Shown piece after piece: positions 11,556-42,800 of a stretch of DNA of 64,000 bases. Location: NCBI GenBank assembly GCA_020137815.1, contig CM035360.1, positions 2,322,077-2,386,076 on the forward strand, in the 5' to 3' direction. The notes beneath the pieces were generated by a model. That model was not told the DNA's origin and ran no database searches. It was given only the letters and a program-made list of their open reading frames with translations. Each line of letters begins with the position of its first letter. The first letter of the stretch is position 1. Source of the DNA: Hormiphora californensis. Lineage: Eukaryota > Ctenophora > Tentaculata > Cydippida > Pleurobrachiidae. The translations under genes were made by a program, and so were the position numbers.

Positions 11556-12563
11556 TAACAAGGTCCCGGGGACATGTCCCTTATTTACATTAAATAAGGG
11601 CTGATTATTATAGGGTGATTAGTTTGGTGTGTATAAACGACCTATTACCATGTTCTTATCACACGGACACATGTAGATGGAATGAGGGGGAATAACCAGT
11701 GTAATAGACATGAGATTGGAAATCAATTAGTTAATGACTCGATATCTTCTTGGTATAATTGGAGATCACACACTCACCACACTGAGCAATTATGTGGTGG
11801 GATCTCAAGTAGAGAGCGGTCTATGTATATAGCAAACGAGAGCGGTATTATATCAAACAAATGTAGAATAATACCAAGTTAGAATATTTACAAATGGCAA
11901 AAATAATGTAATGTTAAAATGGCTAAAGAAAAAACGTTTTACACAAACTATCGATGCAATGCAATATAATTGCCGCTGATCCCTTTACAGTCATAACTCG
12001 ATTAAAGATCTCTAACTCCGTTAAACATCGATCTGATACTTAATATTTCTCATCCCTGATCAGTATCTCTCAACCCCCGGCTAATAAATGATTCACTAAA
12101 CGAAAATGAACTAAGGATTAGGAACTGATAGTTTGGCCGATATAGCTATTAATAGTATTAATAACTAATGGCTTTTAAGTTTTAGTTTATTTGTTAGATG
12201 GTCCCTGTTCAACCTTTTAGTTTCCTATAAAATATTATTCAGAAACTACCAGTATAATACGTGAACGAGCAAGAGAGAACATAGGAACGGTTGAATTTCA
12301 ATAACTTTAATATATAGGTATTTAAAAGAAGCAGGGATTAAATCCCCCATTATATTGGTAACGCGTTGTATGCTATATCACGTTGCTGTTGTGGACAATA
12401 ACGTGAACTGAGACATCTTTCAATGAATAGCACGCCAATAAGGTTCCGAGATATAAAGTCGGGAATTTTAAACAGTTCATTCAGTGCTATTGAACGGTGA
12501 ACATTATCCAGTACTTGGAAATAGAGTTTCTGAATCGGGTCTGTTGTGACTATTGTACATGTA

Positions 12564-13275
12564 CAGGGTGTTCATTTTGGATCTTTACAAGCGTTATTGG
12601 ATTCACCCAGAAAAAAGTTTGTAAGATTAGCTTATGAAAGATTAGCTTATGAAACTGGACTATTCTATACCCTCATTCAAGGTTCCTGTTGTTACTTCCG
12701 TAACCCTCGCTTCGCACCGGGCTCCGCGTAATCTGACAAGGTTCCTGGTGTTTTCGGAGCTCTAGCACCCCGGGAAGTGTGTTTTTGGCATCAAAACTAC
12801 CAGAAGGAATTTTTTGCTGGTGCTGAGACTTTGCTAAAATGTTTTTTGGGTATTTTCTATGTCAATCCCAAAGTTTCATGGTGATTGGATGTGTTTTTCG
12901 GTCTCAGAATTTCGTAAAAAGTGGCTGGAAAGACTCAATTTTAGCCGTTTTTGAGCCGTTTTTGAGTCTATCTAGCCACTTTTTTTTCGAAATTCTGAGA
13001 CCGAAAAACACATCCAATCACCATGAAACTTTGGAATTGACTTAGAAAACTCTCAAAAAACATTTTAGCAAAGTCTCAGCACCAGCAAAAAATTCCTTCT
13101 GGTAGTTTTGATGCCAAGAACACACAAGTCCCGGGGTGCTAGAGCTCCGAAAACACCAGGAACCTTGAATGAGGGTATAGAATAGTCCAAGTATGAAGTT
13201 TCATGACCTAATCTTGTCAACTTTTTTTTTCTGGGTGAAGCCCAACGCTTGTAAAGATCCAAAATGAACACCCTG
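12564..13275. mobile_element. Fold-back element with CAGGGTGT termini and TA target duplication
   Basis: Termini CAGGGTGTTCATTTTGGATC and complement, flanked by TA at 12562-12563 and 13276-13277. The arms are about 350 bp each. Terminus and TA target match the element at 27223-28421, so this is a Tc1/mariner-type non-autonomous family. Confidence 0.85.
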
Positions 13276-13365
13276 TATAGTGGAACCATTAAAGTGAAAC
13301 TGTATATCGTGACCACAATTTGTGACACCAGAGTTGTGCCCATTTGAGCGTCACAATTTGTGACA

Positions 13366-14550
13366 TATGTGACTCATATAGGCCAGTCATATGACGTTTT
13401 TTTCTCACCATAAAAGTTGTAAATCTAATTCCACTTCTAGGGTACTCTAATAGGTCCCTAGAATCACCAAATAAATCCTTCGCGAATTTCGCGGTGAAGA
13501 ACTTAGGTTTTTGGGCCACACCCTTTTACCTATGTTTTTAGCCTGTTTTATAAGACGTAACATGGCTTAGGAACGGAGTAGAGACAAAACTGATGGCATT
13601 AAAGTGATCAGCGTCCTCGCATTAGTGGGGGTAGACACCGAAATTAAGTCTCTATCTTTTCAGGTTAATTAGATAATTGGATAATTAGATGCGCACATAA
13701 CCGTTTTGTGGCTATATGGTAAAAACCATCTTAGGAAACGAGTAGAGATGAAATCGAGGGCACCAAAGTGATCAGTGTCCTCGAATTAGTGGGGGTAGGT
13801 ACTGGAATTAAGTCTCTATCTCATCTGGTTAATTAGATAATTAGCTTTGCGCATAACCGTTTTTAGGCTATATGGCTATAGCCACTTAGGAATGGTTTAG
13901 AGACTTTTCACGGGTGCCATTTTGTAGGCAATGGCCAAGTTATGGGGGGTCGACGTCGGACTTTTAAGCTCTATTTCCAACCGTTTAGCCGTTATTTGGC
14001 TTTAAAGGTGCCCAAAATGGGCAAAAAACGGTAAAAAGCCCGATTTTGAGCACCTTTAAAGCCAAATAACGGCTAAACGGTTGGAAATAGAGCTTAAAAG
14101 TCCAACGTCGACCCCCCATAACTTGGCCATTGCCTACAAAATGGCACCCGTGAAAAGTCTCTAAACCATTCCTAAGTGGCTATAGCCATATAGCCCAAAA
14201 ACGATTATGCGCAAAGCTAATTATCTAATTATCTAATTAACCAGATGAGATAGAGACTTAATTCCAGCACCTACCCCCACTAATGCGAGGACGCTGATCA
14301 CTTTAGTGCCCTCAGTTTTGTCTCTACTCCGTTCCTAAGCCATGTTACGTTTTACAAAGCAGGCTAAAAATATAGGTAAAAGGGCGTGGCGCAAAAACCT
14401 AAGTTCTTCACCGCGAAAATCGCGAAGGATTTTTTTGATGATTCTAGGGACCTATTAGAGTTCCCTAGAAGTGGAATTAGATTTACAACTTTTATGGTGA
14501 ATTTTGATCTACATCCGACATCATATGACTGGCCTAATAAAGGAGTCACA
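13366..14550. mobile_element. Fold-back element, ~1.2 kb
   Basis: Inverted arms begin GACTCATATAGGCCAGTCAT on the left and end with a diverged complement on the right; the centre is near 13990-14040. The inner arms (TTAGGAACGGAGTAGAG, GCGAGGACGCTGATCAC, GTGGGGGTAG) are shared with the elements at 26335-32165 and 41100-41465. Confidence 0.85.
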
Positions 14551-14737
14551 GTCTAAAGTAGTGTATACTTGTAGTAGTACTGGCGGTGGTTCATCTATAC
14601 CGAATGGTGTGAGACATGACACAAGGCAGTGGTAGTATATACGCTCTGAATCAAAGGATGGGTTGTGGCCGGAATATCGATCTAAACATGATTCAAAGAT
14701 TCAACTTATCAATGGTTTTAATTACAGCTGCATAGTG

Positions 14738-14888
14738 TGACCCCGATGTACCGGGATGCTCGGGTGAAAGGGTTTTGCCCGGTAAATCGGGGTGATATAC
14801 CGTTAATTTCCTAAATTGGGGGAAATTTTTCCTCCCGGTAAATCGGGTTTCCGATTAATCGGGGCGCGGTAAATCGGGGTCCGACTGT
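14738..14888. mobile_element. pogo-like MITE
   Basis: Left terminus resembles TGACCCCGATGTACCGGG and the right is AAATCGGGGTCCGACTGTA; the interior repeats the AAATCGGG motif several times. Confidence 0.65.
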
Positions 14889-15342
14889 ATTTCTGCAACT
14901 ACCACCCTATCCTTGCAAAATACAGTAACTCAGACTACTTACAATAATTTTTCAGGGAAGCAATTCGTTTCTTAGAACATTCTTAGAATCTCAGAATATA
15001 TGTAAGACTCTCCTTCATTATTCGAAACAACAGAACAATGAAAAATTATGATGTTGAGGATTTTATGTATGCTATTAATAATATTGGATTCTAGATTGCT
15101 GTAATAAATGAGCGCACGACAAAGCCGACTTTATTATTTCACTTATACTGTCTTTTCACCAACCTACCCCATCGCCATTTGCAGGTACAATAGGGCCATG
15201 ATCCAGGCGTGTGATTGGAAACGGCCGCTGCAGTTTGTGAACCCTAACTATTTTGGGCGTGTTCTCTATAAAAGCGGATGCAATCAGCACGTGAGCCGCA
15301 GTAAGTTTCCTTTTCGTGTATTTTATTCTTCTCACTCTCACA

Positions 15343-15344
<2 letters not shown>

Positions 15345-15373
<29 letters not shown>

Positions 15374-15379
15374 TCTCTC

Positions 15380-15460
<81 letters not shown>
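15345..15460. repeat. CT/CA microsatellite
   Basis: Short CA run followed by about 90 bp of nearly pure CT dinucleotide. Confidence 0.95.
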
Positions 15461-15462
<2 letters not shown>

Positions 15463-15596
15463 ATCAAGTCCCGGAAGAAGCACTCGTAACGAAGTTACTT
15501 TGAACCCCAACTCGCTTCCTCCTCTCTCTTTTTATTCCCTAGATATATCTTTTCGTCAATCAGGGCTGCTTAATGTTGTATAGTCGCAGTTTGCAG

Positions 15597-15844
15597 TAAT
15601 GAAAATGAAAACTTTCCAGATATTAACTACCATAACTTATTTAACTTTCACCCCCCTTTTATTTATTTATGTTTTCGAATCTCCAGCTCGGGTCACCTTA
15701 ATTCGATATTTCACATTTCTTTGTCCCAGATCTATTGGTTATCAGTCAATGCTAAACATCTTCCTTTACACAATACGTAACCAATTAGTCGAGAAGAATG
15801 GAAAAGCGAGATGTGCCCGGGTAGGCGACTATTTAGCACAGTAG
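15597..15844 (+). pseudogene. Possible GPCR TM6-TM7 exon or remnant
   Basis: An 81-codon open frame preceded by an acceptor-like TTTGCAG. It has two hydrophobic stretches (TTITYLTFTPLLFIYVF and a second ending QSMLNIFLYTIRNQ), spaced like TM6 and TM7 of a class A receptor. NIFLY stands where NPxxY would be. It ends in a basic tail and a stop. No matching upstream exons were found, so it may be a remnant or chance. Confidence 0.25.
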
Positions 15845-15992
15845 CGGCTTGTGAGAGAGATAGAAAGAGAGAGATAGAAGGAGAGATAGAAGAGAGATAG
15901 ATAGACAATGTGCACATTTTGCGCTTCAGTAAGGCACGGATTTGTATGGTGGTGTCAAATACAGTTTGGTGATGCTCCCTGCCCCCTTCCAT

Positions 15993-16437
15993 GCGAGGTG
16001 ATCTCTCTCCAATGCGAGGTGATCCCCTTTCATGTGAGGTGACTTCCCCTCAATGTGAGGTGATCCCCCTTCAATGCGAGGTGATCCCCCTTCCATGCGA
16101 GGTGATCCCCTTCAATGCGAGGTGATCCCCCTACCATGTGATGTGATCTTCTTCAATGCGAGGTGATCTCCCTTCAATGGGAGGTGATCCCCATTCAATG
16201 CGAGGTGATCCCCCTTCAATGCGAGGTGATCTCCCTTCAATGGGAGGTGATCCCCCTTCAGTGCGAGGTGATCCCCCTTCAATGCGAGGTGATCCCCTTC
16301 GATGCGAGGTGATCCCCTTCAATGCGAGGTGATCCCCCTTCGATGCGAGGTGATCCCCCTTCGATGCGAGGTGATCCCCTTTCATGCGAGGTGATCCCCC
16401 TTCAATGCGAGGTGATCTCCCCCTCAATGCGAGGTGA
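15993..16437. repeat. Minisatellite, ~19-20 bp unit
   Basis: More than 20 imperfect copies of AATGCGAGGTGATCCCCCTT. One strand stays open across the array and gives a low-complexity peptide; I do not regard it as a gene. Confidence 0.95.
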
Positions 16438-16857
16438 TCCTCCTTCCCTTTGACTTCACGTCTAAACTATGACATTTCTCCCCTCTCCAACCGTATTTTT
16501 CTTTGTCTAGCTCGACCCTCTCTGTTGGGAAAAGTTTAGCTACCAGTTCGAAGAGTTCCTAGCTCTGTTAGGATAGTTCCATGGAGAAATCGGTCCAATC
16601 AAGTTGCATGCTGGATTTCCGTGTCCATGAGTAAAACCAGATGCAGATACGGATACTTCATTCTTCCTTATGCTAAATGCTCAGTGTATAATCAGCTAGT
16701 TCTAGTTGTTTAGTACTTACTCAACAAGGTTCTAGTAGTAAGAAGACTGATTCTCACTGCATGGTAGTAAGAGGAATGATTCTCACACACTGGGTATTTG
16801 TTCCCTTCATTGGTAAAATCTGAATATCCTGATTTACAGGTTGCTTTGTACACTACG

Positions 16858-17115
16858 TATCACGTGATATGCACATTGTCACGTGTTTTATTGATCACGT
16901 GTTGGCCGGTTGTAATTGGCAAAATAGTAGGTCGGTCAGAGTGTAGAGCTCGTTGATTGGCCCAGATGCACCTCCCCTTTCTTCTCATTGGTTCATTAAC
17001 CTCTCTCACTCTCTTTTTGGCTCTCTCCTTTTGACTCTCTCCCTCCACTTCTCTCTCCTCTTCTCTCTCCTCTTCTCCCGTAGCCACACGCTCCATATTT
17101 TCTACTCAGCCGAGG
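16858..17115 (+). promoter_or_regulatory. Candidate promoter with E-boxes and CCAAT boxes
   Basis: Three CACGTG motifs lie between 16861 and 16901, followed within about 100 bp by at least three ATTGG (inverted CCAAT) motifs. Downstream is a donor-like GAGGGTGAGTAGG near 17110, which could end a 5'UTR exon of the RBM24/38 gene starting at 18101. Inferred from motif density only. Confidence 0.4.
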
Positions 17116-17130
17116 GTGAGTAGGAAACAC

Positions 17131-17155
17131 TCCAACCTCTCTCTCTCTCTCTCTC

Positions 17156-17226
<71 letters not shown>
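17131..17226. repeat. CT microsatellite
   Basis: About 95 bp of nearly pure CT dinucleotide just after the candidate promoter and donor-like site. Confidence 0.95.
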
Positions 17227-17229
<3 letters not shown>

Positions 17230-18100
17230 GCTACGGCGAAGGAGTGTTTGTTAGGGAAGTAAGAATGGTTGCAGCTCTCTTCTTAATTAGCTGGCCCCGA
17301 TTCCTCCGCACCCTGCAGAGTTTCGTACAAGCTCCGCCACTTCCCCTACCCCCAGTCTTGTATTCTATCCAACCTTATTTCTACTAATTTCCTACTTCCA
17401 TCCCCCTCACACACAGTGTTACAACTATTTTTAGTTTTCTTTTGTTCCGCGCCCACTGGATTTTTCATTACAAAGTTATTAGCGCTTAATAATAATATCA
17501 TCAATATAGTGTAGTTGTGTGGCTCACGACGCATTTTATTTCAGGTTTCTTTACGTCAATAGGGGTGTTTTAGAAAAGTGGTTCCCTGTTTTTTTTCTCT
17601 GACCTCTTATCAATACATCAACTGTATATTTCCCTGAGATATCTTGGTGAATCCACCGGTCACTGCAATGCAGATATCAGTTCTGACAGTTGTTCTCACG
17701 TTATCTCTAAATCACTATCTTCTTCCTCTTTGATCAGTCTCATATTAACAGATTTCTTTCGAGTTGCTGCCTGATTAGTTTTCACTAATTGCGTTTAGTC
17801 TTCACACAGTTGTATCTTTACCGTTTTCGGCCATGACTTCTCTGGACTAACTATTGTTTGACCCCTATCTCCTCTGAACTCACTTCTTTTACCCCCCCCT
17901 TCTTTGAAATAACTATTTTTAACCCCCCCCCCTCCTCCGAGCGAACTACTGCCCCCTTTCCTCTCTACTGGCTACTTTTAACTAATTGTTAACCCCCACC
18001 CCTTCTCTCCCCAACTAGCGTGCCTGTTTTTTGAGTGTGTGTATCTTTTCAACTAAATTCTTCAACCCGGGACCCGTGTTATTCTCCTAATTTCTCTCAA

Positions 18101-35696
<17,596 letters not shown>

Positions 35697-35917
35697 TGAC
35701 GCCGCTGTGGCCGCTGCTGCGGTGGCGGCTGCAGGAGCCGCTCATGCAGCCGCTGCTGGGGCTGTAGTCCCGAGCCCTGCCGCCCCCGGGGGAGGAGGAG
35801 ACCCGATGATAGCACCAACTCTAGTGGCTGCCCCCTCTCTACTCCCCTCCGCCCTGGCTGGTAAAGCCAGTCAAATTAGGAAACTCTACAAGGCGTTGCT
35901 TTAATAATGAGACGTTG

Positions 35918-35923
35918 AATAAA
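35918..35923 (+). terminator. Poly(A) signal of RBM24/38
   Basis: AATAAA, 222 nt after the default stop and 13 nt after the alternative stop. Confidence 0.7.
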
Positions 35924-36096
35924 AGGGTGTTACCCCCCATAATTGAGATTAAATAGAGATATGACCCCTGATTGGTATCAAGTTGAGAGAGAGATGTGAT
36001 GTACAGTACGCTTCAAGCTGTGTGAATATATTAAGGGTTCCCGACAATTTTGAGTGAGAGTGTGAGTGTGTGTGTGTGTGAGTCAGTATGTGTGAA

Positions 36097-36134
<38 letters not shown>

Positions 36135-36137
36135 TGA

Positions 36138-36180
<43 letters not shown>

Positions 36181-36281
36181 TGTGAGTGTGTGTGTGTGTG
36201 AGTCAGTAGTGTGAAAGTGTGAGTGTGTGAAAGTGTGCGTGAGTCAGTATGTGTGCGTGAGTCAGTATGTGTGAAAGTGTG

Positions 36282-36323
<42 letters not shown>

Positions 36324-36535
36324 TGAGTGTGTGTGAGTGTGTGTGTGTGTGTGTGTGCGAGTCTGTCAGTGAGAGTTTTTGTGTGAGACGTGAGTTTGAT
36401 TCTGTCTTTGTGTGATGAGTCTGTCTGCTTGTGCGTGAATTTGTGTTGACTACAAATTATGTGTCTGCGTGTGTGTATAAATCTTTGTAAGAACTGGTGT
36501 GTGTTTGTCCCTTTGGTCGTGTGTGTTTGTGTGTT

Positions 36536-36932
36536 AGGGTCACCACACACCAAAGTTAAAATTAAAATTAAAATTTGACGTTTTTGGTCATAACTCTGCC
36601 ATTTCTTGGCAAAATTGCTTCTTTTTGGGCTCATTTGAAAGAGGGCATCGAGCCCGTTCTGAAGAGCTCAAGAAACTTAAAATCGGTGCAGAGTGCGCGG
36701 CGTTAAGGCGCATAATGCGCGCGTTAAAATTTTAAAATTTTAACGCACACATTTTGCACTGTAACGCCGCGCACTTTGCACAGATTTCAAGTTTCTTGAG
36801 CTGTTCAGAACGGGCTCGATGCCCTCTTTCCAACAAGCCCAAAATGAGGCAATTTTGCCAAGAAATGGCAGAGTTATGACCAAAAACGTCAAATTTTAAT
36901 TTTAATTTTAACTTTGGTGTGTGGTGACCCTT
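36536..36932. mobile_element. Fold-back MITE, ~400 bp
   Basis: Termini AGGGTCACCACACACCAAAG and complement, with a near-complete inverted repeat centred at about 36733. Confidence 0.85.
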
Positions 36933-38127
36933 AATCATCATCTAGTTACCATGGTAACCACTGTGTTTGTCCCTTTGGTTGTTCGAGTGTTTGTGTGTCA
37001 GTTTGCCGGAGAGTTGAAATAAAATGAACAGTTTGTGAGTTTGAGTATACATATTATATATAAAGTTTGAGACAGAGAGTTTGACAGAAATTGAGAGAGT
37101 TTGTTCATAATTATGTGCGTGAAAACAATGTGTGGTTTGTAGACTATCCCCGGTTGATTCGGATTGAGTGAGAGAGTGCTTCTAAAACGATTTGCGTGAA
37201 TTATATGATGAGCGATCCATAATGGATACAAAAATAATACGCATTTGTATCTTTTTTTCTACTAACTTTTTGAGTCTATTTTGATTGTTCTGGAGCTTAG
37301 TTAATGGTAGATCATATCAGGTAAAATCCGTGATATTAGTATATTTATAATGATCTTATGTGACTTTTTTACTGTTGATCTATTCAAATTGTCGGTTTAG
37401 ATTAATACAATATGACCCGTTCCAAACGATTAAGTTAAGTAAATATTTAAAGGATTAATAAGTACTAACTATTATTAATATTAACATGGATGATTAACAA
37501 GTATATAATGAACGTATGATTAATATCACAAGATATAATGCGTTAAATCAAGTCATGTGCCTATGACAGAAACGTTATTGTAAGTGCAATATTGAAGATC
37601 ACTTCAAATATCTATTTATTTCCATAAACCTGACTCCTCTTTCTTTTCATACACTGTCTGGCGCCGTCAGACCCCCGTTTTTATTCTAAACCGTTTAGAT
37701 CCGGTTGGCACGCTGCCAGACAGTTCATGATTACGCGATCAGCTGATTCAATGAATTATTGAATTCAATTTCATCCTGATCAATCAATTATTGAGTAATT
37801 GATTGATAATGATCATCATATCAATGCAGTGGGAACTCACAATTGCGTCAAATGAGAGCTGCCGCAGTGAGTCAAAATGTTGGGACGGCACCTAATTGGA
37901 ATATTTTACTGCGCGTAATTTATTTGCGCGTTTCAATGCGCGGCTCAAACAGATTAATGCAAGATAAGATGATATGAAATTTCATAAAAATTTGTCTCCT
38001 AAACTTTTTAAATTTGTTCGGGAATCGTAAAATATTGAAAAGAGCTACCTTATCCCGTGCTGCCTATCGGGGGCCAGCAGCGTATGCCAACGTAAAATAC
38101 GTACCTGGGTGTTTAAGAGGGATCCCT

Positions 38128-38318
38128 TAAAAAATTTCAATATCTACACAGCGTTTACACCAGTTAAGCCATTACGGTTTTTCCACGGTAGCGTGGGAAG
38201 AAAAATTTCGAAATCTGCGCTGTGATTGGCTTAAAATTTCCATCGTCAGCAATTTCAGCCAATCACAGCGCACTGGTGTAAATGCTGTGTAAATACTTAA
38301 CTTTTTTAGGGATCCCTA
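38128..38318. mobile_element. Fold-back MITE, ~190 bp
   Basis: Termini AGGGATCCCT, inner arms ACACAGCGTTTACACCAGT and GCGCTGTGATTGGCT with complements. Confidence 0.8.
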
Positions 38319-38781
38319 GTGCCTTCACTCACGGATTTTAGGGCTAGGTCGCAGAGCTGAGGGGCCTGTACCATCCGCCAAGCATTTACACAGCCTTTTA
38401 TTTGCACAGTATTTACACCCATAGTGCGTGCTGCACATTTCGACTTTTTTGTTGACCACTTCGAAATGTGTGCTTCACACTTGGCTGAAGAAATGACGGA
38501 GCTATGGTCAAAACTTCCAAATTATGTGCTAAAAAGTGTCTGACTTAACCGTGAACCTTGACTGAATCGAGTGCCGCGGCTAGAAAGTTCGCTGAAAACG
38601 CTGCAAAAAAAGGATCCAAGCAGTCTCAACACAGTCTGATTTGCAGAATGGTACATTTTTTGCAACAATTTAATCAGTGACAATTTCTAGTACGGGAGGC
38701 TCTACTAGGAACTTATTACTGACACTTGTGTATTATCTACTATAGAGAGTTTTGTACTAACCAGTTACCTCTGTAGCAGTC

Positions 38782-39858
38782 ATGCCCCCTAAAAAGCAGC
38801 AGGGAGGAGGGAAGAATGAGCAGAAGAAGAAGGAGAAGGTTTTGGATGACAAAACTTTTGGGATGAAAAATAAAAAGGGGAAAAAACAACAGCAACAGAT
38901 TCAACAAATTAAAAGTCAGGTAGGACAGTTTTACGATTTCTGGAACTACATTCAAGTGTAAGGGGATCATGAACAATTACATTTATTGCATTACTTAATT
39001 TTAATTGGTCAACACCATCAGGTAATGGGTAACGCTAAAAATAAGAACAAGGAACTCGAAGACAAGAGAAAGGCACAGGATCAGAAGAAGGCTCAAAAAG
39101 GTAACTCGTTACTCGACCCTCTCTTTTTCTCTCTCTCTCTGTGGACCGTTAGAATATAACAAGTAACTCGAACGAGGCTTAATTATAATTTATTCCTGGA
39201 AAAACCAATAGTTTTAAATATACAGTGACTTCCTAGAAAACCGTTGGCTGAATCCTAATTTACACCCAACGTTGATTGGCTGGCTAGTTAAATCCTCATT
39301 TAATCCCAGACTTGGTTGGTTAAATCCTAATATTAATCTTTAAACAACATCCCCCCTCAGAGGAGCTGAACCTGCTATTCCGGCCCGTCCAACAAGTGAG
39401 CGCAGGAGGGGACCCTAAATCTGTAGTGTGTGCGTTCTTCCTACAGGGTACTTGCCAGAAGGGTGCAAAGTGTAAATTCTCTCACGACAAATCCCTGGCG
39501 AATAAGAGCGAAAAGAGGTCTCTGTACGCGGATAAGAGAGAGGAAGAGGAAAAGAAGGATGGAATGACAGCCTGGGACCAGAATAAACTAGAGGAAGTGA
39601 TCGCCGAGAAACATGGGGAGAAGAACAAGAGGCAAACAAGTGATCAAATTTGTAAACATTTCCTTAAAGCAGTGGAGAAGAACGTTTATGGCTGGTTTTG
39701 GGAGTGCCCCAATGGTGACAAGTGTTTGTACCGGCACGCTCTACCACCTGGTTTCATCTTGAAGAGGGATGTGGTGAAGGGAGAGAAGAAGGAGGAGTTA
39801 ACTCTTGAGGAATTAATTGATATTGAGAGGAAAAAGCTGGGCACTAAAGTTACCAAGG

Positions 39859-39898
<40 letters not shown>

Positions 39899-42800
39899 TG
39901 TATATATATATACTGTTCTTTTTTCAACCAGAGTGTTCGTGTGTGTCATATATTTAATCGAGGATATACCGCTCTGATGACTCGTCGGAGCATCGCCAAT
40001 ATTTTGACATGTTTCCGTCGGGTATGGGCGGTATATAAGCGCGGAATATTATTATTATTATTATTATTATATATTGTATATACTGGGAGTAGACACACAC
40101 TCACAAACCCCCACACACATGTGAGTGGGGGTTTGTGAGTATGTATGTGAGTATGTATGTATACATGTACATGTATGTATACATTGACCCCTCTACTAAC
40201 ATACATATAAGAAGGTATATATGTACCAAGGTATTTAACTGGGGTTGAAACTGGTGGTAGTACATAGTTGGTAACAATGGTGCGCCATCATATTGATTAT
40301 TGGCCGCCCGCATAGCGTTGCCTAGGACTGCGTGGGCGACTAATATGACAGAGCACCACTGTTAAGCTGAATGATTATTTACAGAAGATCTATAATAGAT
40401 TCAAATTAAAAAGTATTTACCATTGTGATTATGATTTCTCTATCTACAATTTCAGGTTACATTCGAGACCTTCACAACATGGAAGGCTAAGAAGTTGAGG
40501 GAGAAAAAAGATAAACTTATTCAAATTAATAAAAAGAAAAAGAGAGACTTTAGATCAGGTAAGGTGGAATTGTAGTTTTTAGCATTAAATTCTCTGCTCA
40601 TATAACACAAGATACAGTAAATTAAAACGCAGACTAGAAAGATGCAAGCTACATCAAAACTATTGCAAGCTACATCAAAACTATTGCTTTTTTAATTGCT
40701 ATTTCAACTCCGATATATGAAAGCTGGGGCTTTTAATAATGCTAGAGAACTCGTCAAGTAACCCAGCCCAATGCAAGTGTAACCCCAGCCCAATGCAAGT
40801 GTAACCCAACCCAAATCTCATGTACCGGGGGGGGGGGGGGGGGGGGTCCCAACTGTATCAGACATAGGGTGGGTGGGTCCCCTGCATGTACTTTGAAATC
40901 AGTTCCTGTTGATACAGAGGGGTAGTGTAGTCTAGCCAAAAATGTTTTGAGATTTTTGGCAAAGTTTGCTCAATTACGTTTGAGATTTTTGTGGTAAATT
41001 GGCACATTATTTTCTGCCAATACTCAGTTTTTCGTCATATTTTTTAGCTGAAAACCATACTATCAGTTTAATAACATAATTAGGTCAATGTGATATTCCA
41101 GTGAAAAGTCTCTAAACCATTCCCAAGTGGCTATAGCCATATGGCCAAAAACGGCTATGTGCGGATCTAATTATCCAATTATCTAATTAACCAGACGAGC
41201 TAAAGACTTAATTCCAGCACCAACCCCCACTAATGCGAGGACGCGCTGGACACTTTAGTGCCCTCGGTTTTTCATCTACTCCTTTCCTAAGACGATTTGC
41301 GATTTGATTGATGACTACAAATACACTGTAATCAATTAGGGCAAATTAGGGGCACTTCGCCCAACACTTGGGCTTGGGATTTTTTTGGTGGTCCAGGGGC
41401 CTATTTACCATCGGATTGTGCAAAAATTAGCTTGCCCCTAATGATTTCTAGGTTTTAACAACAATTCTCAGCCTTAATACTTGTGGCAAGCTTAATTTAT
41501 TTTACAGATTCAAAATTTCAAAGTTTACTTTCAGTTTCAAAACCTTTTATTCCAATGCCCATAAGCAATTGAAATTGCCTAGGAAGAATGACTGCTCAAA
41601 GTAGGTTTAAAGTGAGAGTGGACCGACACTGAATTTGACAAGGTTGTTGTAGGTAGTTGAGATTATTTCTCTGAGCATTTTGCTTTTTCCCCGCTTAAAA
41701 TTGACCTCTCCATCACTGAGATACTTTTGTTATGTTGGGAGCATGACGTCACGCATCTATCTCTGTATTCTCTCTGTAGGTAGTACATCGAACATGCCCG
41801 GGCGCGCACACATACAGAATACAAGAGATAGATGCGTGAAGTCATGCTCCCAACATAACAAAAGTATCTCAGTGATGGAGGGGTCAATTTTAAGCGGGAA
41901 AAAAGCAAAATGCTCAGAGAAATAATCTCTACTACCTACAACAACCTTGTCAAATTCTGTGTCGGTCCACTCCCACTTTAAGGTTAGTTGAAAAACTAAC
42001 TAAAGAATGTTGAAACAGTATCTCGTCCTTGCTTGCAGAATATAGTGCCGTATTTTCTATGAAATATATATGAGGGACCTGGTTCCATAATGGTATAAGT
42101 GCAGATATACCAAAATGGAGATAACAGTGGGAGCATGTTTGGGATGGTCTAATGTACCTCCTGACCAATTTTGGTGAAGATCTGACCTCGGGAACACAAA
42201 AAAAAACTTTGGTACATCTTAACTTATACCACCACTTTTGCAGTTTTTTGGCCTCCTTGGGATATCTTAAGATAGTACAAAGGCTTCAAAATACGTAATG
42301 GTATATGTTGAGATACTACTAAGTTATAAAATATGAGTATGGTATATCTGTAGATATTTTGGGGGTATATCTGCAGATGTACCACCCTTAGACAGTTACC
42401 ATATATGGTATATCTGCAGATATACCAATTATTAATAGAAGTTTTGGTATATCTGCAGATGTACCAATTAGAAATAGAAATTTTGGTATATCTGCAAAAA
42501 TGCACCTTCAAAAAAATATAAAACTAGGTACATCTGCAGATATACCAGCCAATATTTTTTATAAACGGTGGTATATCTGCATATGTACCACTTATCTAAA
42601 ACAATAATGGTATATCTGCAGATATACCACTTATAATAATAGGAGGTTGGTATATCTGAGACTAAACTTTTTCTACGGGCCGAGAATTTTTGCTGTTTTG
42701 TTGGAATCTGTTACTTTTTACTAGAAGTTGAAGATAATTGCTTGAGGTTTCTAAAATGCATAGGGTTAACGGGGTAAGATTGTATATTCAATGGAGTGCA

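Larger units (their letters stand above)
10672..18100. other. Long region without a recognised complete gene
   Basis: Holds fold-back elements (11218-11555, 12564-13275, 13366-14550), a pogo-like MITE, CT microsatellites, a GCGAGGTGATC minisatellite and a promoter-like cluster near 16860-17115. A short hairpin around AATAACCCCT and AGGGGTTATT lies at about 10709-10749. 11560-12540 and 17280-18060 are AT-rich or plain, with nothing recognisable. The missing first exon of the class A GPCR may lie in its left part. Confidence 0.6.
35924..38781. other. RBM24/38-ZC3H15 intergenic region
   Basis: Contains a GT microsatellite (36058-36360), a ~400-bp fold-back (36536-36932), a ~190-bp fold-back with AGGGATCCCT termini (38128-38318) and AT-rich sequence. 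The last 30 bp before 38782 look like an acceptor (TACTAAC then CTCTGTAG). No gene seen. Confidence 0.7.

Noticed and set aside
16131-16427. 98-codon frame with SPRIEGG-type repeats
   Set aside because: A translation of the GCGAGGTGATC minisatellite.
15993-16437. CRISPR-like regular repeats
   Set aside because: Units are contiguous with no unique spacers, in an animal genome; this is a minisatellite.
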